DNA from: Phytoactinopolyspora limicola
GTDB taxonomy: Bacteria; Actinomycetota; Actinomycetes; Jiangellales; Jiangellaceae
DNA length: 64,000 bases
Assembly (NCBI RefSeq): GCF_011320225.1
Contig: NZ_JAAOEN010000006.1
Span: forward strand, 62,001-126,000
Direction of reading: 5' to 3'
Shown here: piece after piece, positions 48,921 through 56,555 of the stretch
Numbering within the stretch: the stretch's first letter is position 1
Layout of the letters: the number at the start of each line of letters is the position of its first letter
Program-made: the position numbers and the translations under genes
The notes under the pieces: model-generated
Database searches by the model: none
Seen by the model: only the letters and a program-made list of their open reading frames with translations
Told to the model about the DNA's origin: nothing

Positions 48921-51434
48921 GTGGGCAAAGTGGGCAACGAAGCGGGTCGCACACCGGGCGGCGCCATGTCAGGCGTCGCAGACGTTGGCAAGGCGGACGT
49001 GGCTTCTGACCTCGTGGACACTGTCATGGGGGCGGCTGCGGACGCTCCTGACCTAGACGACGACGCTCGCCTTCTGCTGCTGTCGATATTCACCAACGAC
49101 GACGACATGCAGGCGGAACTGATCGGCAGCGCCCCCAAGCGCAACACCAAAGCTGCGTCAGAGAGCCCGGCCGTGCCGGCCGGAGCGTTCCTGAAGTCGG
49201 TCACCGTGACCGGCTTCCGCGGCGTCGGCGTCCAGGCACGGCTCGATTTGCATCCTGCGCCGGGGGTCACCGTCGTCGCGGGCCGTAATGGCTCCGGCAA
49301 ATCGACGTTCAGCGAGGCCGTGGAAGTAGCCCTGACCCGGACGTCGTACCGCTGGAGCAACAAGAAGAACGCAGCGTGGCGAGCCGGCTGGCGCAACCTT
49401 CATCACGCCGACCCGTGCGGCATCAAGGTGGAGCTGGCTGAGCAGCATGCCGGCCTCACCACCATTGGCGTGGACTGGACGGCTGATTCGGAGCTCGACG
49501 GTGGGACGTTCTGGACACAACGCCCGGGAGAACGGCGCGACACCGCTGCTGACCCACTCGGATGGGCTGCTCCGCTGGAGCTTTACCGGCCTTTGCTCTC
49601 GTATGACGAGCTCGGCGGCATCCTCGAGGCCGGGCCGAGCAAGTTGTACGACAAGCTCTCCATCGTGCTCGGGCTGGGGCCGATCGCTGACGCCGTGGAC
49701 CAGCTCGACGACTTGGCCAAGGCAGCGGCCGCACCCCGGCGCGAAGCGAACAAAATGGTCTCGCAGCTGCTCACCAGACTCAACGCATCGCAAGATGCTC
49801 GTGCGGCCGAAGCGCACAAGCTCCTGAAGGCGCGCAAGCGCGACCATGACGCCATCGCGCAGCTCGCCACCGGCGTGGGCACGGCACCGGCCGACGACCT
49901 GGCGGTGCTGCGCACGCTGGCTGCACTGACGGTTCCGCCGGTAGACGACGTCCGTGCCCTCGTCGAGAAGTGCGTGCAAACACGTCATGCGCTTGCCGAG
50001 CTGTCCGGAACCGCGGCCGAGGCGCTCGTTCGCCGTACCGCCTTGCTGAATCACGCGCTGGAGCATGTAGCCGTCACCGGTGCCGGGCCGTGTCCCCTGT
50101 GCGGCGTCGGTACGCTCGACGATGCGTGGGCTGGCGAGGCACGCGGCGAAGTCGCCCAGCTGAAGCAGCAGACCGAAGCGCTCGAGAAGGCCGATGCGGC
50201 CTACCAGACAGCGCTGCGTCAACTGCGGTCAATACTTCCGATCGCACCACCGGCACTGGAGGCCCACGTCGACTGCGACCTGCCCAGTAAGGAACAGGCA
50301 GCCGACGCTTGGCGCGCTGTGCGCGATGTCGATGTCACCACTGCATCCGGACCGCAGGAGTACCTCGACGCCTACACCACCCTCGTAGCGAATGTGGCAG
50401 AGCTGCGGCAGGCGGCCGAAGCCGAACGCCAACGACGCGAGGACCTCTGGGCGCCCCTAGCCAGCAGCCTCGCCGAGGTAGTCGGCGCGCTGCGAAAGGC
50501 CGACGACGCGGACCGACGTGGCGTCACGGTCAAAGCGGCTGCCTCATGGCTGAAAGAGCACGCCAACCAGCTACGCAACGAGCGCCTACGCCCCATCTCC
50601 GACCATGCGCAGCAGATCTGGGCCGAGCTGCGACAAGAAAGCAACGTGGATCTCGGGCCGATCGAAGTGGCTGGCACCAATACCCGGCGCCGGGTCGAGC
50701 TCTCCGCCGAGGTCGACGGTCACGAGACCGGGGCGCTCACCGTCATGAGTCAGGGCGAGCTCCACGCCCTTGCCCTAGCACTGTTCTTACCGCGGGCGAC
50801 GTTGCCCGCAAGCCCGTTCCGGTTCGTCGTCGTCGATGACCCCGTGCAGGCGATGGACCCGGCCAAGGTGGACGGCTTGGCCCGGGTCCTCGAGCGGATC
50901 GGGCGGACCCACCAGGTCATCGTGTTCACCCACGACAACCGGCTGCCCGAGGCCATCCGATGTTTAGGAATCGACGCCCGGATCCTTGAGGTGCATCGAG
51001 CCGAAGGATCCAAGGTCGAAGTAGTCAACGCCTCCGACCCCGCACAGCGCTACCTGTCCGACGCTCACGCCGTCGCCCGGGATCCCGGGGCAGACGCGGA
51101 GGTCCGGCGGCGGATTATCCCCGTGCTGTGCCGGCTCGCCGTCGAGAACGCTTGCCGCGAGTTGTTCACGGCCCGGCGCTACGCACGCGGTATCAGTCGC
51201 GACGACGTCGAGGCGGCCTGGGACCAAGCGCGGACGACTCGTCAACGGGTTGCGCTTGCGCTTCATGACGATCCCAAAGCCGACCCGCAGCCGTGGCTGG
51301 CACGCGGCAACCGGCGCAGCGGAGCTATGCAGGTCATCGGCCGCGACAGTCATCACGGCCTGGAACGCGACGCCGTTGGCGCCGTCGGTGACGTACGCCT
51401 GTTGGTCCAAGACCTCCGATCGGAGGCGAGATGA
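48921..51434 (+). CDS. SMC/Rad50-like AAA ATPase with zinc-hook motif
   Basis: An 837-residue ABC-class ATPase. Walker A is GRNGSGKST (residues 121-129), after a flexible 80-residue N-terminus. A coiled-coil-rich middle carries CPLCG (about 391), half of a zinc hook as in Rad50 and RloC. The signature region is MSQGELHALALALFLP (about 609), then Walker B FVVVDDPVQAMD (Asp-Asp in place of Asp-Glu) and the switch THDNR (about 671). The last 150 residues are helical, with Cys and His. Its stop overlaps the next start (ATGA). Similar ATPases act in anti-phage systems such as RloC and PrrC; here the role is inference. Start GTG 48921 is uncertain. Confidence 0.85.
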   Translation: MGKVGNEAGRTPGGAMSGVADVGKADVASDLVDTVMGAAADAPDLDDDARLLLLSIFTNDDDMQAELIGSAPKRNTKAASESPAVPAGAFLKSVTVTGFRGVGVQARLDLHPAPGVTVVAGRNGSGKSTFSEAVEVALTRTSYRWSNKKNAAWRAGWRNLHHADPCGIKVELAEQHAGLTTIGVDWTADSELDGGTFWTQRPGERRDTAADPLGWAAPLELYRPLLSYDELGGILEAGPSKLYDKLSIVLGLGPIADAVDQLDDLAKAAAAPRREANKMVSQLLTRLNASQDARAAEAHKLLKARKRDHDAIAQLATGVGTAPADDLAVLRTLAALTVPPVDDVRALVEKCVQTRHALAELSGTAAEALVRRTALLNHALEHVAVTGAGPCPLCGVGTLDDAWAGEARGEVAQLKQQTEALEKADAAYQTALRQLRSILPIAPPALEAHVDCDLPSKEQAADAWRAVRDVDVTTASGPQEYLDAYTTLVANVAELRQAAEAERQRREDLWAPLASSLAEVVGALRKADDADRRGVTVKAAASWLKEHANQLRNERLRPISDHAQQIWAELRQESNVDLGPIEVAGTNTRRRVELSAEVDGHETGALTVMSQGELHALALALFLPRATLPASPFRFVVVDDPVQAMDPAKVDGLARVLERIGRTHQVIVFTHDNRLPEAIRCLGIDARILEVHRAEGSKVEVVNASDPAQRYLSDAHAVARDPGADAEVRRRIIPVLCRLAVENACRELFTARRYARGISRDDVEAAWDQARTTRQRVALALHDDPKADPQPWLARGNRRSGAMQVIGRDSHHGLERDAVGAVGDVRLLVQDLRSEAR

Positions 51435-51778
51435 GCACGCCCGACCCTGCCCGCCTGCTGACACTGGCCGAGCAGATCCTCGCCGGAGACGTTGACACAC
51501 CACGAGCCCGCTCGTCGCGCTCAGCAGCGATCCTCGGGCGTACAGCATTGGAGCGGCTGGTCCAGGACCTTTGCGCCCGTCACGGCTTGGAGGTATCGGC
51601 CGCTTCCATGCGAGTTCAGCTCGCCTGCCTGTCGGCTGTGACCCCGTCCGTCGCCAGCGAGGCCAACATGGCGTGGTGGGGACTCAGCCGAGCCTGTCAT
51701 CAGCACGCGTACGAGATCGCGCCCAGCCACGACGAGGTCCGGCGATTCCTCACCCGCGTCCGCCAGCTCAGCGGGTGA
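51431..51778 (+). CDS. Small HEPN-like partner of the SMC-like ATPase
   Basis: A 115-residue all-helical protein translated in overlap with the ATPase (4 bp). Helices include SRSAAILGRTALERLVQDL and ANMAWWGLSRACHQHAYEIA. The RACHQH segment fits the R-x4-6-H motif of HEPN ribonucleases, and the helical length is right for a HEPN domain. If so, the pair could be an ATPase sensor with an RNase effector. The assignment is tentative; the family is not recognised with certainty. Start ATG 51431. Confidence 0.6.
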   Translation: MSTPDPARLLTLAEQILAGDVDTPRARSSRSAAILGRTALERLVQDLCARHGLEVSAASMRVQLACLSAVTPSVASEANMAWWGLSRACHQHAYEIAPSHDEVRRFLTRVRQLSG

Positions 51779-51835
51779 CGCTGTCCGTGGCAGTTTGAAC
51801 AACGCGGGCAGCACCCGAAGCGCGAGGTGGTGCCA

Positions 51836-52216
51836 CTATTCAATACGGGCAGGCGGGTAGCGGTGCGAAACCTCGTCGAGCTTATTGTGCGCAGCGGCGA
51901 TGAGATCCACGTCGAGCGCGGCGGCCAGCTGAACAAGATAGTTCGTCACGTCCGCAAGCTCAGAGCGGATCCGGTCCGCGGCCTTGGCGTCGTCCGACAT
52001 GACGGTCGCGGCCTCGTCGGGTGTGAGCCATTGGAGTTCCGCCACCAGCTCGCCCACCTCACCCGCCAGCGCCATTGCCAGGTTTTTCGGCGTGTGGAAC
52101 TGCTCCCAATCCCTCTCGGCAGCGAACGCTGCAAGCCGGCCAGTCAGTTCGGCGAGACGGTCGCCCGGATCGCCAGAATTCGTCGAGCGAGCTACAGCTC
52201 CGTCGGATTCAGTCAC
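51836..52216 (-). CDS. MazG-like nucleotide pyrophosphohydrolase
   Basis: A 126-residue all-alpha NTP pyrophosphatase of the MazG/RS21-C6 type. The metal-binding motif E-x2-E-x3-E and ExxD is present as GEVGELVAELQW and SELADVTNYL. FHTPKNLAMALAGEVGEL is typical of the dCTPase-like group. It is 44 bp after the DUF2075 ATPase on the same strand, so co-transcribed. Could remove dNTPs during phage infection, but housekeeping hydrolysis is equally possible. Confidence 0.9.
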   Translation of the reverse strand: MTESDGAVARSTNSGDPGDRLAELTGRLAAFAAERDWEQFHTPKNLAMALAGEVGELVAELQWLTPDEAATVMSDDAKAADRIRSELADVTNYLVQLAAALDVDLIAAAHNKLDEVSHRYPPARIE

Positions 52217-52260
52217 GCATCCATGTTTACCAGCATGACCTCATCGGCCGAGCGCTTCGC

Positions 52261-54150
52261 TCATGCAGAAGTCCGCGTGCGGGTCTGTTCGATCAAACTC
52301 GCCAGGAACTCCCGGGTCTCGGGATCGGTGGCGTAAAGGACTGTGCCGACCATTCCACGTGTAAGGAGCACCTTGTAGATGTGGCGAACGAGGCGATCGA
52401 ATTCCTCGTCGCTCACAGCATTGCGGCTGCGGAACGACGGGTCGCGGTTGGCGCTGCGGTTGGTTCGCAATCGACCATCCCGGGCAATCAAATCGGGACC
52501 GATGATCACGCCTGACCAGTCGTACTCGAATCCTTGAGCTGTGTAGATACACCCAACCTGGCCGAAGCCGGCGGGGTCGGTGGCCCAGTACGAACGCCCG
52601 GGTGCGCCGCCAACGGAACGGTCGCTCTTGGCGTTCCAGGGCCGCGCCCAGTCGTCGATCTGAACGTCTGCGACAAGTGTGCCGTCGTCGCGGGGGTCAC
52701 TCCACGGCCAGCAGAACCCCGCCGACATCCGCGCGGAGAATCCCTCGTCAAGCTTGCCCGCGAGAATCGCCTCGAGCTCCATCGGCGAGTCGGCCACCTG
52801 CACCTCGAACCGGTCGTCGCCCTCCCACGCGACCGGGCCGCCCGGATCAAGGCCGAGCAGGTTCCTGACCCATCGCTCGTAACTCGCACTACCACCACAG
52901 CGGAACTGACCCTCGAGGTCGACAGGATAGACCTCCAGATTCCGACGACGCGCGGCCTCGTAGATCGCCTCGACCGAGCCGATCTCACCAGGTTTCACCA
53001 CCTGGTGTTCGTCGAGGAGGAAGACCGGAACTCGGGCGACCGAGATCAGCTCGTCGACCTGGGGCCTTCCGGTGCGTTCGGCTGCGCGGGTGAAGCGGTT
53101 GGCCGACGTCTCCCGGATGCGGTGCGCTTCGTCGGCGATAAGGACGTCGAAGCTGTTCGGCTCGATGCTCATGAAGCTGTTGAAGTACTTGAACAGATTC
53201 TTGAGCCGGGTCGAGCCCTTACCTGCGTACCTGCGCAAGGTCTCGGTGAAGGATTTCGAGCCAGTGGCATGGATGACGGTCCTGCCCTGGCGAGATAGCT
53301 CGCCGAGCAGCGAAAGGGCAATGACACTCTTACCGCTCCCCGGCCCGCCTCTCACGACGACCACGCGCTTGCCGTCCTGCCGATGTGCCCGCTCCACCGC
53401 ATGCAACACCAGCTCGTAGGCGAGCCGCTGTTCGTTCAACAGGGTGAATTGCTCGCGGTTCTTGATCTCGTCCGCGGCTACGGCTAGGAGCTGGCGGCTG
53501 GGCCGGATCGCGCTTGCCATGAGCCGGTCGGCGGCGGGCGCACCCGGCGACGGCGCCAGATGATGGCGGAGGTACTCGAGGAACTCGCTCCTGCGCTGCG
53601 CAGTGAACATACGGCTGTGCTCGTCCTGGCGGAGGCTGAAGAGATCCTGTACGCCGTGGTCGGTGGCGTTGTGAAGGTAGACCACCCCCTTCACCGCACC
53701 TTCTTGGCCATTGAGCGAGGCTGTGAAGTCGATCAGATGCTCGCAGTAGCCACGTACCTGAATGGCCGGATTCAGCCTTGGGCCGCCACGAGTGCCCTCT
53801 GCGAGCACCAGCTGGTCGTCGTCCTCCCAAGCCTCGGCGCTGCTCCACTGCTTCAGCTCGACCACCACGTACGAGTCGTCACCGGTACGTGGGTCGGTGC
53901 CAGCGAGAATGACGTCCACGCGTTTGCTGGTCAGTGGCAACCGATGCTCGATGAGCATCTCGACGGCGCCAAGATCGGCATCAACCAGATCACGAGCAAG
54001 GATCGGGAGACTGCGATCCCACGAGCGCATCTCCGCATCCGAAACCCGCGCACCCGTTGTGTACCGGACGTGCTCTGAGATGCGGACCGCCAACGTGCCC
54101 TCAAGTGCCAGCGCAGCCAAGCCTTCGGCAGAGACGCGGAACGCCGACAT
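52261..54150 (-). CDS. DUF2075 ATPase/helicase-like protein
   Basis: A 629-residue protein. An N-terminal nuclease-like region has VDVILAGTDPRTGDDSYVVVELKQW, the pattern of a PD-(D/E)xK fold (Asp...Glu-x-Lys). The DUF2075 ATPase follows: Walker A RGGPGSGKSVIALSL (about 268-280), DVLIADEAHRI (Walker B), VFLLDEHQVVKPGEIGS and the C-terminal helicase-like YTAQGFEYDWSGVIIGPDL and LLTRGMVGTVLYATD. It pairs with the downstream MazG gene. Similar pairs are common in defence islands, but a defence role here is not demonstrated. Start ATG 54150. Confidence 0.88.
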   Translation of the reverse strand: MSAFRVSAEGLAALALEGTLAVRISEHVRYTTGARVSDAEMRSWDRSLPILARDLVDADLGAVEMLIEHRLPLTSKRVDVILAGTDPRTGDDSYVVVELKQWSSAEAWEDDDQLVLAEGTRGGPRLNPAIQVRGYCEHLIDFTASLNGQEGAVKGVVYLHNATDHGVQDLFSLRQDEHSRMFTAQRRSEFLEYLRHHLAPSPGAPAADRLMASAIRPSRQLLAVAADEIKNREQFTLLNEQRLAYELVLHAVERAHRQDGKRVVVVRGGPGSGKSVIALSLLGELSRQGRTVIHATGSKSFTETLRRYAGKGSTRLKNLFKYFNSFMSIEPNSFDVLIADEAHRIRETSANRFTRAAERTGRPQVDELISVARVPVFLLDEHQVVKPGEIGSVEAIYEAARRRNLEVYPVDLEGQFRCGGSASYERWVRNLLGLDPGGPVAWEGDDRFEVQVADSPMELEAILAGKLDEGFSARMSAGFCWPWSDPRDDGTLVADVQIDDWARPWNAKSDRSVGGAPGRSYWATDPAGFGQVGCIYTAQGFEYDWSGVIIGPDLIARDGRLRTNRSANRDPSFRSRNAVSDEEFDRLVRHIYKVLLTRGMVGTVLYATDPETREFLASLIEQTRTRTSA

Positions 54151-54659
54151 CGGCGACAGAACCCCCAGGGCAGCACGAAGTTACTCGTGCGGGTGGGGGC
54201 ATATCCGCCGATAAGCAGAAGCCCGTCGGGCCGCAACCTTGCAGAGATGACCCTAGCGGACGAAGACATCATCGCGTCGCGGCGCCGGGCCGGTTCTGGG
54301 CGCGTACTGTCCTGACCTCAGAACTTCGTCCGCGCCCGACGGTTGTCTCCGGGGTGACGTCGCCTTTCGGGCACCGCCGTCCGTGTACGGGTCGGCAAGG
54401 CAATCAGCGCGTCGGGAGGCATGCCGCACCACTAGTCCGAGTAGGTGCGGTTGTCATCGCCACCCGAACACAACATTAGGGGCGAAGGTCATTCATTGAC
54501 GCCATGCCAGGATGGCAGTCCATAGGGCCACACCATGTGTCTGGCGGGAGTTCCACTGGCGACGCTGAACGACTGCGGCCTGCCGCGGTGCGTTAACAAG
54601 TTCACAGAGCCTGCGCGTGATCGTTACAGTCGACGCATGCTGGCGGGTGAGGGGAATCG
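54151..54659. other. Intergenic region without recognised genes
   Basis: This 509-bp gap separates the divergent DUF2075 and DarT genes. Open frames here are short and Arg/Pro-rich, as expected by chance. No repeat, tRNA or promoter motif stood out; the last 60 bp before DarT are less GC-rich (GTTAACAAGTTCACAGAG) and probably hold its promoter. Confidence 0.5.
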
Positions 54660-55307
54660 GTGAGGTCCGTGGCACGTCCAAGCCCAGCGTACGTACTCCA
54701 CTTCACGCATATGGGACACCTCGAGACCGTTGTAGCGAATGGACTCCTCAGCGATTCCGAGGCCAGAGCTACAGGTGTGCTCGCAAATGAGGTTGGTCTC
54801 CAAGACGTCAAGGCACGCCGCCGTGCGCGATCTGTCGACGTCGGACCGGGTCGCACCGTCGGCGAGTATGTCCCGTTCTATTTCGCGCCCAGGAGCCCCA
54901 TGATGTTCATGATCGAGAAAGGCGGCGTTGCGACGTATCAGAACGGTTGCGACGATCTGGTGTACCTCGTGACGACTGTGGAGACCCTGATTGAACAGCA
55001 GCTCAAGGTCGTGTTCTCCGATCGGAATGCCGTGCTCAGCCTTGCTCGGTTCACAGACAATGTGAGAGATCTGGACGACCTGATCGACTGGGAACTGATG
55101 CAGGCTCAGTACTGGTACAACACTCCTGACTTCCCCGATAGGAAGGAACGTCGGATGGCCGAGTGCCTGGTGCATGATCGGGTTCCCTGGCGTGCGTTCA
55201 CGCATGTGGCAACACGCACCAAGCACACTGCTGAGCGTGTTCAAAGCGTTCTGGGTAGCGTGGGAGCTACAACACCCGTCATTGTCAGACCCAGCTGGTA
55301 CTTCTGA
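54660..55307 (+). CDS. darT: DarT-like ssDNA ADP-ribosyltransferase toxin
   Basis: A 215-residue DUF4433 protein. Members transfer ADP-ribose from NAD to thymidine in single-stranded DNA. LHFTHMGHLETVVANGLL holds the early NAD-binding His, YVPFYFAPRSPMMFMI is the central signature, and Glu168 in RMAECLVHDRVPW is in the place of the catalytic Glu. The Arg-rich KARRRAR loop is near residue 55. The start is GTG 54660 with a weak GAGGGG upstream. DarG follows after 18 bp, completing the toxin-antitoxin module. DarTG has known anti-phage activity. Confidence 0.92.
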   Translation: MRSVARPSPAYVLHFTHMGHLETVVANGLLSDSEARATGVLANEVGLQDVKARRRARSVDVGPGRTVGEYVPFYFAPRSPMMFMIEKGGVATYQNGCDDLVYLVTTVETLIEQQLKVVFSDRNAVLSLARFTDNVRDLDDLIDWELMQAQYWYNTPDFPDRKERRMAECLVHDRVPWRAFTHVATRTKHTAERVQSVLGSVGATTPVIVRPSWYF

Positions 55308-55325
55308 ACTATGAGGAGGACGCAC

Positions 55326-56399
55326 GTGATCCGCGAAGCTCACGGCAGCCTGCTCGAAGCCGACGCAGATGCACTCGTCAACACCGTCAACACTCAAGGT
55401 GTCATGGGCAAAGGGCTGGCGCTGCAGTTCAAGCGGGCCTACCCAGAGATGTTCAAGGAGTACGCCAACGCGGCGAAGCTCGGCCAGATTCAACTCGGTG
55501 AGATGCACGTGTGGGAGACGGGCACGATCGAGGGTCCCCGGTTCGTGATCAATTTTCCGACTAAGGGGCATTGGCGGGCTCGGTCACGCCTGGCTGACAT
55601 CGAACGTGGGCTTGAGAGTCTGGTGCGGGTCATAAAACAGCTTGGTATCTCCTCGATTGCTGTGCCGCCGCTCGGTTGCGGTAACGGTGGACTCGACTGG
55701 AGCGACGTGGAGCCACGCATTCGGGCTGCGCTCAAAGACGTGACTGGAGTCGACGTGCTGGTCTTCCCTCCGGGAGAGGCGCCTGCTGCTGCGGACATGC
55801 GCGTTCGGACAGCACCGCCGCGAATGACGCCCGGTCGTGCAGCGCTGATCAAAACACTTAAGCGCTACAGCGGGGTTTCGTTCGGCGTGTCGTTGATCGA
55901 AGTGCAGAAGCTCATGTACTTCCTGCAATGCGCGGGAGAGCCGCTACGGCTTAATTACGAGAAGGGCAGGTACGGCCCCTATGCCGACAACCTTCGACAC
56001 GTGCTGTCCCTCATCGAGAACCACTACCTCAGCGGGTATGGCGACGGAAGCAAGCGCGTCAGGGAAGCTGAACCCCTCGTAGTGCTGCCAGCCGCAGAGG
56101 GACCAGCTGACACGGTCCTGGCCGATCACCCTGAGACGGTCCAACGTATCGAGTCGGTCATGCAGCTCGTCGAGGGATTCGAGTCCGACTACGGCCTCGA
56201 GCTCCTAGCGAGCGTGCATTGGATTGCGTCCAACGATGATCCCAGCGCTGCAGACGAGGTGAACCGTGCGGTCAAGCTTGTTCAGGAGTGGACGTCACGC
56301 AAGGCTGGTATGTTCACGCAAGGACACATCACAGCTGCGTGGAACAAGTTGAGGCAAACAGGCTGGTTGCCTCAAGTTACGCAGCTGCCAGACCCGTAG
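55326..56399 (+). CDS. darG: DarG-like macrodomain antitoxin
   Basis: A 357-residue antitoxin that removes ADP-ribose from DNA. The macrodomain is in the first 160 residues: ALVNTVNTQGVMGKGLALQF binds ADP-ribose and the loop PPLGCGNGGLDW is intact, so it should be active. The C-terminal half (about 175-350) has VQKLMYFLQCAGEPLRLNYEKGRYGPYADNL, the DarT-binding helical domain of DarG. The start is GTG 55326, as AGGAGG lies six bases before; an ATG at 55311 overlaps the ribosome site. Downstream is a hairpin at 56443-56483. Confidence 0.93.
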   Translation: MIREAHGSLLEADADALVNTVNTQGVMGKGLALQFKRAYPEMFKEYANAAKLGQIQLGEMHVWETGTIEGPRFVINFPTKGHWRARSRLADIERGLESLVRVIKQLGISSIAVPPLGCGNGGLDWSDVEPRIRAALKDVTGVDVLVFPPGEAPAAADMRVRTAPPRMTPGRAALIKTLKRYSGVSFGVSLIEVQKLMYFLQCAGEPLRLNYEKGRYGPYADNLRHVLSLIENHYLSGYGDGSKRVREAEPLVVLPAAEGPADTVLADHPETVQRIESVMQLVEGFESDYGLELLASVHWIASNDDPSAADEVNRAVKLVQEWTSRKAGMFTQGHITAAWNKLRQTGWLPQVTQLPDP

Positions 56400-56442
56400 G
56401 CGTGCGGCCGGACTCAGCATTGGACGCGATGAGCGGTAGGCT

Positions 56443-56483
56443 TGTTAACTAACATGCTCGGCCAACGCACATGCTAGTTAACA
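56443..56483. terminator. Hairpin between darG and helicase gene
   Basis: TGTTAACTAACATG (56443-56456) pairs with CATGCTAGTTAACA (56470-56483), 13 of 14 bases. AACATGCT is also directly repeated at 56451 and 56480. It lies between convergent genes, so a terminator is likely; it is AT-richer than the surroundings. Confidence 0.5.
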
Positions 56484-56555
56484 TGCTTTGAGGACCACTA
56501 GACATACGGACCAGACCGCTCGAAAGCGCCTTCGAATCCCGCGGGGAAGGTGTGC

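Noticed and set aside
54057-54479. 140-codon plus-strand frame before DarT
   Set aside because: Overlaps the 5' end of the DUF2075 gene in antisense and has Arg/Pro/Gly-rich composition without motifs.
56400-56555. tRNA gene in the AT-richer gap after darG
   Set aside because: The inverted repeat lacks a cloverleaf, T-loop or anticodon arm; it fits a terminator hairpin.
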